NCBI GenBank assembly: GCA_008694505.1
Contig: VZDJ01000049.1
Span: 2,997,405-3,061,404, forward strand
Source: Cyanoderma ruficeps
Lineage: Eukaryota; Chordata; Aves; Passeriformes; Timaliidae
Length of the DNA: 64,000 bases
Direction: 5' to 3'
Part shown: positions 35,201 to 46,600 of the stretch, piece by piece
How the letters are laid out: every line of letters begins with the position of its first letter
How positions within the stretch are numbered: the first letter of the stretch is position 1
Position numbers and translations under genes: made by a program
The notes under the pieces: model-generated
Told to the model about the DNA's origin: nothing
Database searches by the model: none
What the model saw: only the letters and a program-made list of their open reading frames with translations

Positions 35201-37802
35201 GCAGCGCTAATTTTACTTTTGTGAACTCGCAGGGTTCAGGAAAAGGATTTTTATGCAGTGAGCATAAATCCATCAATGATCAGGTGGTTCTCAGGAGCAA
35301 CAATAGCCATAATATTACCTACCTGGACAGGTGGTGTCTGGATAAAAACAGTAATTTAAAGACAGAAGGCAGAAAGACCCTTTTCTGGGTAATGTATAAA
35401 TAGAAACAGTGTGCTCCTGACATTATAATCAGTGTGAAATCATACCCTTAACACATTATTACCATGACAGATATTTCAAAGTTATCTAGACCAGATGTTA
35501 TTAAATCAGCTCCCTCCTTTCCCGGGTGCAGTTTGATATCTGTGACACACTAAACAGCAAAATGTTTCTTTACATTTTGGGCTATCTCTGATTACAATGA
35601 ACATTACATTTCTACATGTTGTGATTTCCACCGTGAGGGTCTCCTTGTTCTTCCAGCTGTTATCTCCCAAAAGGATTTTGTCTGTGATTATTCACAAATA
35701 AAAATAATTTAAGAAATTTCTCAAGTCCATCGCCGGGTGGACATGGGAGAGCATCACCCATCATGCAGGAGGATGGAGAGGAGAAAAAAACTAAAAAAAA
35801 TCAGGACCTTCCCCTCCTTTCTCTCCAGACAAACTTGTTTTGTTTTACTGCTGCCAAACACATTCATTTATCATTGACTCTTTTTTCTTTAGAACAATGA
35901 AGTTTTCTCTTCCATAACAACCCTTTGGAGTAAATAGAAACTTAAACAAGCTCCAGTCAGTAATGCTGGAAAAAATTCCTTTACAACAACTTAAACAAAC
36001 CAAATAAACCCCCAATCCACGACACCCAAAAAAACCCCCAAGAACAACAAAAGATCAAACCCAAATAAATTAAAAAAAAACCTTTAAAAAACTCTTTCCA
36101 CCTGGTTGGAATGATGGATTCTGGTCTTTACAAACTGTCAAGTACAAATCACCCAGAGATCCCACTGCCAGCAGTGACTTCGGGTTGGCTAATTTGTGAA
36201 ATTCCCAGTAATTTCACCGAATGTTCAGCACAGACGAAACCTTGCTTGAATTTGGGGAATAAATCTAAGATGTTTTAAATTTTTCTGATGACCAAAGGTC
36301 AGGCTGATGACTTGTTCTTTCTGAGTTCACTTAACTTTTGTTCTTGGCTGCAGAGCTCTTGGCCAAGGCTGGAATTTCAGAAGCACAAAGGGCTCCCTTT
36401 GATTTCCAAACGTGAAGCAGCCTGGATTTCAGCTCTGCTGAGAAATGGGAGCTCCTGCTGCGAATAACAACTGGATTTGCAAAGATGCAGCCACAGGTCA
36501 CTGGTGATTTAGAAATCAATCCACTTTTTTGGACACCTGAGTGCAATCTGATTTAAACCTCATTTCCCCTACGTGGGGTCCAAGAGCTTTTACAAACCTG
36601 TCCCTGCCTGGCAAACACCTCATAGCCAACACCTGATGCCTCCAAGCATATGTTGGGATTTCTTTGCTCATGGAATTTGTTTCCCATAAGAAGGAGCAAA
36701 TTCTCAGAAATAAAAAATGCCTGCAATACATTTGAAAAAAAATAAAAAGAAAATTTCCTTACGTTATTAAATACTTCTATCAGTGGGTATTCCTTGATAT
36801 TTCAGAGGACTTCTCACCTTTTTTCCTTTCTGGAAAGAGAGCAGCTGATCAACGCTTGAAATAGTTATGGAAAAACAGGAACAAGCTTCATTTAACACTT
36901 TTTTTGTGGAAAAAAAATTGTTGGTTTAATTCGTATTTGAACTTTGAAGTTCACCGAATGGAAGGCAATTGAAATATTTAATAATGAACAAAATTAAAAG
37001 TGCTAAAAGGACAGAAACAAAACATTTTGGTTCTTGTGTTTGTTTGCAAATTTTAGGCATGGTACCAGTTCTGACTCGGGTTTGGGACCCTTGGCAACAT
37101 TTTGAAACTAAAATTAAAGTTATGCCCCAGGTAACAAAACTGACAAATTTGTGGGAATATCACCTTCTGCCTGAAAATTTAAGAATTGCAATAGAGATCA
37201 TATCTGGCACAATCAACTCATGAAAACATCAATTTGTTTGTGAAACTCCTCCTCACTCACCAAAATGAAGATGGGACTCGCTGCACCGAATTTATATTGT
37301 GTTTCACGGGTGAGATTGTAGCAGTGTTTCACTCTAAAGTAGAGAAATGTTCTTTTTCCAGTTACTTCCTACAAAGATAGGAAGTTTTTCCTAGGCTGGG
37401 CTTACATGGGAAAATCCAGACTCAAACAACTGCAAGAGTTTGGGCTGAGCTCTGCTCCATGTTAGAACAATCCATCCCAAATTCCTCCAAACCATTGATA
37501 TCTCCAACACTGAATAGAAACTGGAAAACACAGATTTGAAACATGCTCTCCAGAGAACCAAAACATGCAGAAGATATCATAAAAGACTCAAACTTCCGTT
37601 TTTTCCCTCATTCCCCCCACACTGCCCTTGGGATGAGTTGTTCCCACTCGCTCATCCAGATTTTGTCAGTCAGAGAACTACGAGGTTGCATCAGAGCCCC
37701 TTCTCCAGATCACCGTCTCTCAGTTCTCCTGATTTTCCTAACTAAGATTTCACATATGGATTGGGAAATGAGTGTCTCTGCAATCCCTGGAGAAAAATCA
37801 GC
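32201..37802. other. Upstream intergenic sequence, mostly unique
   Basis: No supported exon. A short direct repeat is present at 32693-32746. The segment 33180-33560 and the segment 35130-35700 are AT-rich, unique and free of recognisable repeats, so they are possible distal regulatory DNA, but nothing specific can be named. Confidence 0.6.
32693..32746. repeat. Direct repeat, 21 bp, period 33
   Basis: The phrase atttactgaattttacacaa plus one more a occurs at 32693-32713 and 32726-32746. Confidence 0.9.
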
Positions 37803-38110
37803 ATGTCACGGAATTATTCAGACTGGAAAGGACCTCCAAGGCCATGAGTCCATCCATTCCCCCAGCACTGCCAAGGCCACCACCAACCCACATCCCCACG
37901 TGCCGCATCCACACGCTTTTTAAATCTCTGCAGGGATGGCGACTTCACCACTTCCCTGGGCAGCCAGTCCAGCACTTGATAACCCTTTCCATGAAGAGAT
38001 TTTTCCTACTATCCAATCTCAACCTCCCCTGGCTCAGCTTGAGGCCGTTTCCTCTCCTGCTGTGGCCAGAGGGTGATTCATCCCAAACCCAGACAGGTGT
38101 CCAAGAGACC
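37803..38110 (-). mobile_element. CR1 LINE 3'-end fragment
   Basis: A long reverse-complement CR1 copy, with cggaattattcagactggaa, aggacctccaaggccatgag, gggatggcgacttcaccact, cctgggcagccagtccagca and ctcaacctcccctggctcag. It is among the longest and best preserved CR1 copies in the window. Confidence 0.9.
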
Positions 38111-38205
38111 TCGGAGGAACTGCACGGCAATGCCAACCTCCCTGCACAGAGCTCACGGGGAGTTCCGCTCAACCTGCGAATTTTATGGAAGGTGAAGTCA
38201 CAGAG

Positions 38206-38720
38206 TGTGGCAGTTTAAGCTTCTTTTTTTCCCTTTGCCAAGGTCAGGATGGAAGAAAACAGAGATGTCGAGTTCGGACTTGGAATGTTTGTTATATTTT
38301 GCCTATTTACAGTATTTACAGGCTGGTGAGCCATGAGCTTAACCAGCAAGCTAGGGAAATGAGGTAAAAATGGAGAGATTCTAACACTTTCCAAGGTTAT
38401 TTAAGTGCTAATTACCCAATAATGAGGTGACACCTGCATTATTTATATTTCTGACCCAATAACGACCACCCAAGGCCCACAATGAGGACCTTTTTCACCC
38501 AATTACAGAAAACAACCCAAACCCATGAAGGAAAAGGAAGAAGAAGGTGAAGAAGAAGGACAAACACAATGCCTCAAATCCTCCATCTTGACTCATATGT
38601 ATGACTACACACTAAAACCCCGAATTCTAAGTTTCTAGGACTCCAACGCCAGAGGATAAACTCCCCCTGCCAAGAATGAAAACGGCACACGGAGCCATCA
38701 GGAATTAGGTTGGATTCCTC
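38206..38720 (+). mobile_element. Probable LTR-type repeat
   Basis: The segment begins tgtggcagtttaagc directly after a CR1 copy. It contains phrases I believe recur in songbird LTRs, such as gaggtgacacctgcattatt and catcttgactcatatgtatg, and a ggaaaaggaagaagaaggtg purine tract. I could not define TG...CA ends or a target-site duplication, so family and limits are uncertain. Confidence 0.4.
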
Positions 38721-38737
38721 CACCGTGGGTGTCATCA

Positions 38738-38832
38738 GCCCCTGACTAAAGCAAATAGCAAATGGCAACTAAATCAACAACGAAGAGTAAATGGCAAATA
38801 AATAAAAAATTAACAAATGAATGGCAAATATC
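38738..38832. repeat. Degenerate caaatggcaaat repeats
   Basis: Irregular copies of caaatagc/caaatggc/aaatggcaaataaat make a low-complexity stretch just right of the probable LTR. Confidence 0.7.
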
Positions 38833-39429
38833 CCAGGCTGAGACAGGGCTGGCAGCAGGAGAGGAGAGAGGAGCCAGGGAGAGCATTACCTCACCCGCTG
38901 TTGCTGTGGTAGGCATGGGACTCATCTGGAGCACTCCACTGCCTCTGGGCAAGGTTTTGGCTTTTCCTGCTGGAAACACTGTTTAGTCAGGAGCAACCAG
39001 CCTTGAGGAGAGTATTTGCTGTGACTCCCATGTCCCCTGTGAGCAGCATTCCTGCCACCTCGAGCTTTCTGGGCTGCAGTGTTGACACTTCTTCCGATCT
39101 GTCGTTAGCTCAGCTGAGGAGAGAACAGAAATGCCATTCAAGCCCCAGCTCCAACGTGGGAGGTTAGCAGTGCAAATCCTTGCCTTGCACTGAAAATGTG
39201 ATGAGTGTTTTATGTTGCTGTTGGGCTTTCTATTTTAGGGAATGCCTTTGTTGTGTTACAGGCCCTTTCCTAGCACATAAAGCACCATTTTTAGGGGTTC
39301 TTCTGTCACAGCTATATAAATTTATTTCAAACTGTAATCTCCCACGTTCCCAAAAATTAACCCAGGACTTGGCCTTTGACTGGTATCTTACAAATTCTTA
39401 GGTTTGGATTTAAAAGCATTTACCTTGTT

Positions 39430-39779
39430 ATTCTTTTGTATTTTAAGATTTCTCTGGTGAAATCGGGATCCAGTTTTCTCACAATGAAGATCAAAACGTC
39501 ACCAAAATTCACCTTTTCCGGCTGTAAGGTTTTTTTGTAAAGCATTCTCCTCAGTGTCTTCACGCTGTATTTTTGTTTTATGAGATAAACCAACAAGTTG
39601 TATCTTGGAAAATTACCAGGGATGGGTTGACCTTTGACTGTGATAGCAGGAACCATCAGCAGATTTACAGTAAACTGAACAACATCCCTTCCAGGGAAAT
39701 GATGCAGCATTTTTGGGGGTAGTTTTGATTTCTGTTTCCGTCCCTCAAATTTTCCATCTTTGCCATTTTTAGGGACCAT
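39430..39779 (-). CDS. Unrecognised open exon with start codon and splice donor
   Basis: From an ATG with G at +4 (39779-39777), a frame runs 350 bp into AATAACAAG|gtaaatg, a good donor at 39429. An in-frame TAA lies seven codons before the ATG and no AG acceptor intervenes, so the ATG would be a true first coding codon. The product would begin MVPKNGKDGKFEGRKQKSKL and continue lysine-rich, with hydrophobic stretches such as VQFTVNLLMVPAITVKG and FPRYNLLVYLI. I do not recognise the family. Several CpGs survive in otherwise AT-rich DNA, which hints at constraint. I found no convincing next exon, so it may be a chance frame or an old pseudogene. Confidence 0.25.
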
Positions 39780-39897
39780 GAAGAAAGCATAGAATTACAG
39801 ATACAACATAAGGATTCTACAGTGTCCATAAGGAAAGCTGCGGTTGTTCATCAATAAGATGATGATAAGTACAATAACAATAAGTAACCCCTTACTG

Positions 39898-40206
39898 AAC
39901 CCCTGGAGTTTCCAGGATTATGTGTTCATCTGTAGGAGAGGACATTTGGGGATAGGACAAAGGGGCGATGGCTTCAAACTGCAAAAATTTAGGTTTAGAT
40001 GGAATATTAGGAATAAATTCCTCCCAGTGAGAGTGGTGAGGTTCTGGCCCAGAGCAGCTGTGGCTGCCCCTGGATCCCTGGAAGTGTCCAAGGCCAGGCT
40101 GGACAGGGCTTGGAGCAACCTGGGACAGTGGGAGGTGCCCATGGCTGGGGAGGGAATAGGATGATCCTTAAAATCCCTTCCAACCCAAACCATCCTTCAT
40201 AATCCA
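39898..40206 (+). mobile_element. CR1 LINE 3'-end copy
   Basis: A classic CR1 3' part, with aattcctcccagtgagagtg, tctggcccagagcagctgtg, ctgcccctggatccctggaa, cttggagcaacctgggacag and the end aaatcccttccaacccaaac. It lies 120 bp upstream of the unrecognised open exon. Confidence 0.95.
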
Positions 40207-42817
40207 AAACGACAAGTTATTTTTAAAGTATTTGGGGCAAATTCAGACAGATTTTCCTTTCTAAAAGATTCTCCCCCCTCTGCCCAGAAAAAGAAATGGT
40301 AAGCAGACATACTGACGTGTGGAAAGATGCTTTTCATGACTCTCAATTGAAGAAATTATTGCAAACATCCAGCTATATTTTCCCTGTAATATCCATTTTT
40401 GAACACTTCAGTCTCTTCCAGACTTCGTAATTGCTGCTCTCTCGGTGGGTACAGCAAAAGCAAGTGACCGTTTGCCCGGTGACAAACACTCATCTCCAAA
40501 CCCCTGAGCCCCACAGATATTTTCAGGAAGTTGCTGTAACCCCTGATAAATCTTTCGCAGACCACTGGGATGAATAACGTTTGTGGATGCATTTTTGAGG
40601 CTGCCACACTGGAGAGCTGTTTGTGGCCGTGGGCTTTGCCACTGGCATGGAAAAGCATGCTTTCCCTATATCCATCCTATAGGCTGCATTTGGCACATCT
40701 GCCTTTAATTAGAACCGTCTCATATCTTTGGGAATGTGTGACATCAAATGGATTGTTTAGAAATCGGAGTCAACCAGCAAATTATACACTCCTCTGGGGT
40801 TTTTTTTTTTTTAATTATTATTCATGAATTGCCAATGTCAAAATTCCCTCAGGGCAGAGGTTTTAGCAAATCTGGTGAACCCAAATGTGTGGTAAGAGTC
40901 ACAGGCCTGGGGACAGATGAGACGTGTATTTTTACACCATATACCTACTTACTACAGCTATTTTTCCACTGACACATGGGATAACCTAATCACTGTCCTC
41001 CTGTTTGTTTGTTTTCTCCCCCAGATATTTCAGGGGGTAAACAGTCTTAAATCCTGAAGGAGCTCTCCAAGCCAAGCTTCATTTCTGATTTCAGTGATGT
41101 TCAGAGCATTACATGGGGTCGTTATTCCCTTGCTGAAACAGGCCACTGTGGCCTTCCCTCTTAAAAGATTCCTGCCAATTATATTTTGCTCCGGGCCAGA
41201 ATTTAGCATAAAAACAACCAAGGAATTAATAGCAAAGGGAAAAGGCTCTTTATTGCTCTTATTTATACTGCAGCAACACTTAGGGGATGGAAGATCCCAG
41301 CCCAGGTGCTGCTCAGAAATGCTGCAGAGAAACATCTCTGCTGATAATAACGGCAGCAGACAAGAGGTGAGGAGGAGATGTGAAGGAGGAAACCAGACCA
41401 GCTCAGTCCCACGTGCACATCTTCCCCACCAAACAGAGTCACTGCACTGTGAGAATCACTCAAATCTGATCTCAGCGGAGAGGGTTTAATCAGCTAATTG
41501 TTTTAATTGAAAGAGGAGCTGTTGTTTTAATTGAAAGAGGAGCTGATGCACAGAACCGATTTCACCACGAAGAGGAGAAAGAATGGAACAATTGCTGAAA
41601 ATTATTCAGCAACATCTTATGAGCCAATGGAGTCTCCATGAACTCAGAGAGAAACACCATCACCAAAGACTGGAACAATTTCTTTTTGGCCTGAATTTCA
41701 TTGATGGGTGTAAAAGGTATGTGTAAAACAAATTACTCTGGAGTCACTCTGGAACTCTGTTTTCCCAACTTTACACAACAGCTCAGCTCGTATTTCTCCT
41801 GGACATCTCCAGCCTTGCTGCTTTCTTCCAGTTTTGATTTTCTATCTGGCCCCCAGGAATAACAACCAGCCAGGCAGCCACAAACAATTTACACCCCACA
41901 GTTGCAATATTCTCTTTATGCACTTAGGTTTTGGCCCATTTTTCTCTCTAGAAGATTACGCAACACTAATTACACTTTTTTTTTTTTTTTTTTTAGGGGA
42001 GTAGATAGAAACACATCCAAAGGCATATTTCTTTAGGCAATAGCCTGCTTAATAAATTCTGGTTGCACTGGAAATATTTGTATTTTAATCTGTAAAACAG
42101 AGATTAGGCAAAACTTTCTAATATTGCTTAAGCACTTCAAGCCAAGAAACAATTCCATTGTACTTTAAATTAAACATGTGATTTTCATGTCATTCTAAAG
42201 GAAGGTACATCTCTTCCCCAAATGTATGTTCCAGTTGTATATTCATGAGTTTAGCTCAAGATATTAAGAAAATAACCAACATTTGCTGTGTGAACAGCAG
42301 GTGACACACCAATGCATTGCTAAACCCTACACTGCTGATCGAGTGTATTCAATATTTTTCACAGAAATTTAATCAAATCCTTGCTTGAAAAACAAATCCC
42401 AGACAGGAGTAATAAGGATAAAGGGCTTTCAGAGAGGGCAGTACTTGCTTAGGCGAGATGGAGAAATCAAATAATGAAATCCACACCTTCAAAATTGATT
42501 TTTCTATGTTCTCTTAGCAGGCAGGTCTGTAGATATTGTCATAATCTATAGACAATCGGATTTAGCTGCTGGACAACTTATCCCACTGAGAAATACCCAC
42601 AATTTAGGGGGGAAATCCCTTCTCTTAGTTCCACGCACGTTGATCTACAGCAGCAGCATTGCAACCAGCTCACCTAAAGCAGGGTTAACCTGGATTTACC
42701 ATCACTCTGAACAGACTCTCTCCCAATTAAATCCACCCAGGGCATAAAGAAATCCTGCTGGTAATACAAAACCCATTTTTGCCTCATTTGTTCTCAGTTC
42801 TCAGCAGCACAAGGACA
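40207..42817. other. Intergenic, no gene seen
   Basis: AT-rich unique sequence with poly-T runs (40800-40812, 41979-41994) and a 22-bp direct repeat at 41499-41544. No exon, RNA gene or identifiable transposon is supported. Confidence 0.6.
41499..41544. repeat. Direct repeat, 22 bp, period 24
   Basis: The phrase tgttttaattgaaagaggag plus ct occurs at 41499-41520 and 41523-41544. Confidence 0.9.
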
Positions 42818-43283
42818 CAGTCGGCATCAGCCGCGGATACCCTGGTGAGCATGGAAACCTTCCCAGAGCCTTTCCAACACTTTGAACACCAGATATCATT
42901 TGGCTTGGCCGATTGAACCAAAATCCGCTTTAAAAACCCCGACGAGGCAGCGACAGCGATCAGATGCTCGGGCTTTCCTCTCACTCCAGATGGCAGCAGA
43001 GACACCGAGTCCCTGCGCTGGCTCCCGGGTTTATTTTCCGCACCTCTCAGGGGGCTGATCCCGATCCCTGGAAACGGCTTCCTTCAGGAACGGAACGAGG
43101 CAGAAGCGAAGAGAAAACAAAAGGAGGGAGTCAGGAGTTGACTCCGGATGTTCCTCACCGTGTCCTGTTGCTCCTGGCCGTCTCCCCCCGCTTTCCACAC
43201 AGGAACACGCGATGTTTGCACAGCCCCGTTGCAGGAGTCACTCGTCTCCAGGTTGCAGCATCAGAGAGACAAACCGGAGGAGT
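42818..43283. promoter_or_regulatory. CpG-rich block, candidate distal promoter or enhancer
   Basis: I count about 28 CpG dinucleotides in 466 bp, in strong contrast to both flanks. The block lies 11 kb upstream of the first HNF4B coding exon. HNF4A is known to have a distal P2 promoter, so an alternative HNF4B promoter is conceivable. It could equally be the start of an unannotated non-coding RNA. No exon is identifiable inside it. Confidence 0.35.
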
Positions 43284-43540
43284 ATCCTGGAAAAGGAGAA
43301 ATGGGTGATGTGAAACAGATGGGATTTTTTTTTCCCCCCCTTTAATTGCTTGTTGCAGAGGCAGCCCAGTAACTAATCCACCTGCTGTGTTCCCACAGGG
43401 ATAATTAGTCACCCCCGTGCTCCCAGCCGGCTGAATTTATGTTTTCCATGCCTCATTATATCCATCTCTGCCCAACAACGTGCCCCAGAGTGCTGCACAA
43501 GTGTCACACTCATGCAAATACCCATCTCCTCCTTCTCCAG

Positions 43541-43675
43541 AGGAGCTGTGGCTGCCCCTGGATCCCTGGAAGTGTCCAAAGCCAGGCCTTGGAGCAAGCT
43601 GGGATAGTGGAAGGTGGATTGGAACAAGAGGAGTTTTAAGGTCCCTTCCAACCCAAACCATTCCATGATCCTGCA
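43541..43675 (+). mobile_element. CR1 LINE 3'-end fragment
   Basis: The text reads aggagctgtggctgcccctg, gatccctggaagtgtccaaa, then the end ggtcccttccaacccaaacc and attccatgatcctgc, with a small internal deletion relative to the copy at 39.9 kb. Confidence 0.92.
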
Positions 43676-46600
43676 GCTCTAGGTACAGTTAGGAGTAGAG
43701 GTATTTTCAGTGTTGCTTAGATACAGAGATTCATTTGGCAAAGGAGGGTTTTCCTGAGAATCTGGAGATGTTAATTAAAAATAATAGTATGGTATATGTG
43801 AGAGAAGAGCTCACCAATCACAGCAGCAAACAACTCATGAATGAAACCCCTGTTTCTCCTAAGAACTCCTTTGTCATAGGAACTGATCAGAAACACACAG
43901 TGAAGGGTTTTGAATATCCAGGTGATGTTAGTGCTGGTTTTTAATTTCCTCATACATTGCTATTCTAAGTCACGTTCAGCACAGAGCAATAGTTGCTGTT
44001 TGCCCATCATTTTCCCCAAATATTTCAAGACTTGCACTCAAAGGTGCTGCTCAGTGAGGAGAGAAGCCCTTGGTAGTGAGTTCTGATCATGGTTAACATG
44101 CAATTAACAGTCACAAACAGTTAATTGAATGAAATAAAGCAGAAGTTTCAAGGGATCTGTGCTTCTCACCCAGACCTTGGGGGCAGGGGCAGCCCATGTC
44201 TCCAGTGCTCCAGCAATGGGACTGGATCCTTCCTCCCCGCCAGAGGAATTTGTCTTTGATGGAGTGGCTGGGGCACAAGTGATGGGAGGTGAGAAATTGT
44301 CCCTGACTGGAGTCGATAGGGCTGGAAACAGAACGTGACCTGAGCTCCAAGCTTGGTTCTGCTCCTCGTTAGCACAGCCTTCATTTTTCCTGCTTTTCCA
44401 GGGAGCTACTTATTTCAGAGCCCGAGGCCAGAGCCAGCACCAGCTGGAGATAATTTAGTCCTGCTTCACTAATGTTGGTGTCTCTGGATTTAATATTGGC
44501 TTTTCTGGAACCCTCCGAGGGCTCCTTGGCTTGGCGAGGTGGCTCAGGTAGTTACCCTCAGCATAATATTTTGTTAACCAAGTGGGTGCAGATCTATTTC
44601 AAACACAAAACAGGAATCTGCTCATCCAGGACTAACAAAGCTCCCCAGACTCTTCCCCTGCTGGATGCTCGGCAGCCCTCAGCTCTGGGGAACATCTTCA
44701 AAAGCCTTTCAGGCTTAACTAATGCCTGCTGCAGCAACACTCAGAACCAAACTGGAGTCCTCAGAGGGGAAATCCAGCGGCTGGGGAGGTGGTAGTGGAT
44801 GTGCTGGGACTGCAGAGAGCGGGGGGGAGCACTGAGCTTGGTCAGGGTGGTCACCAAGGGCTTTGCTCAGTGGAAGAAGCATCCGGGTGCAGCCAGGCAG
44901 CCCCCAGCACTCTCCCCATGGCTCCTGGGAATGCCTGATCCAAGGGACCTGAGCAATGGCCTAGGGAGAAGCTGGGAGGGAGCCCAGATAGGGCAAGTTT
45001 TGAGAAGAACAGGCAATAAAAAGCTGAGGCACACCACAACAGCATTTGTTCACACCCTTGTGCCTGGGGACAGGCACAAACCCGTGAGCAGAAATCCCCG
45101 GGAAACCAGAAACCCAGAGGGAGATTAAAAAATTGCCCCTTGCCAGACTGGCCTTGGAATGTTTTCCTGCACTGCAGCTCCTGAGCTCTGTCCAGGGGTG
45201 TTCCCAGCCTTGCCTTGCCTGCTGTTTGTCTGTGCAGGATGATCCTGGACAGAGGGACATCAGTGACGGAAAGGAGATCCCAAATGTGTCCCCATCAGTG
45301 CTATAAAACCCATGGCTGTTATCCCAGGAGCAGGACAAAAGGAAGGGCACAGAGAGACTGAAGAAACCTGTAAATTTACAGTGGTTAGTTTAGTTTAGTT
45401 TTAATTCAGTAGTTTAGTTTACCAGATTCCCCTCAGTCATGTGCAGTAAAGCCAAATTTAAAATATCCTTTTGCTTTAATTTCAAACAGTTCAGTTTGAT
45501 GCCTGCCTTGCACACGGCATTAGTGGGAAACGTTGGTGTGTCTCAAACAGAGTTTTTCCTTCAATCCTCTCAAAATCTCGTCTGTTTTATCAGTGGCTGC
45601 TGTTACATTCAGTTATTTATTCAGGTAACTGCAGTCCCATTGATTGCCAGTGGCATGGAAAAGCCCTGGAATTAACCCAGCAGTTTTGATGTCTGCAGTA
45701 ATTGTACTCTGCCTCCTCTTTCATGAAGAGAAAAATTCGCTACAATGCTCAAGATAAAACAAATAAATCCAGTATAAAAGCCCATCTAATTGAATTAAAT
45801 GAAAGTAGCCTCTCAGACTGCCCTTTCTGTGAATCACATTATCTTCGTGTTTACTGACTCTTTGACAGGAATCTAAATGATCCCAAATTTTATCAGAATA
45901 AATCAACTAAACAAAAAAATAATCCCTTCTGAAAAGGACAGACGTTCTCAACAGTCATCTGGAACAGATTATGCCTCTCCAAGTAGCATTGTTGATACTG
46001 AAAGTGTTGTAACAATATCCTTTTCTAATGTGGTTCTGCTGTGGCTCCATCCATAATAAAACCAGTCCATGCCAAAGAACCCACTTAGCATGACAAGCTC
46101 CCCAAAACCTGGATTATTTGTGTAAGGCTCTGATTTGACGTTCCAAGCTCCACGATCTGATGAAATTTCTTTTAATGTTTTTAAAGGAGACCAAGGAATG
46201 AGCATCACCTAATCTGGGGAAATGTTTTTGCTGAACCGTACACCCTCCAAGCCCTTGTAAATCCTAAATGCCACTAAAGAGAGATGGAGACTGGAAATCA
46301 AAACAATTTTCCCTGTTTCCAGCCTTGTAGAGCCTAAAATAACTGCACCTTTTTTATTTTCTTGAGTACATTTTGTCAGCTCTGCAACATGGCTGCATTC
46401 AAAGGTTGCAGCAGATAAAGCAGAATGTATATTAGTCCCATAAATGACAGATAAATGTCAATCAAAGAGCACCACCTTCACACCAAGATACCCAGAAAAA
46501 TCCCATAATATTGAGGGCTCAAAAGAAACAAAAGTACCTAGAAGAAAGAGCTGAACACTCATCATTTTTTAGCCCAAATGGATAAAAGAGTGCTCTACCA

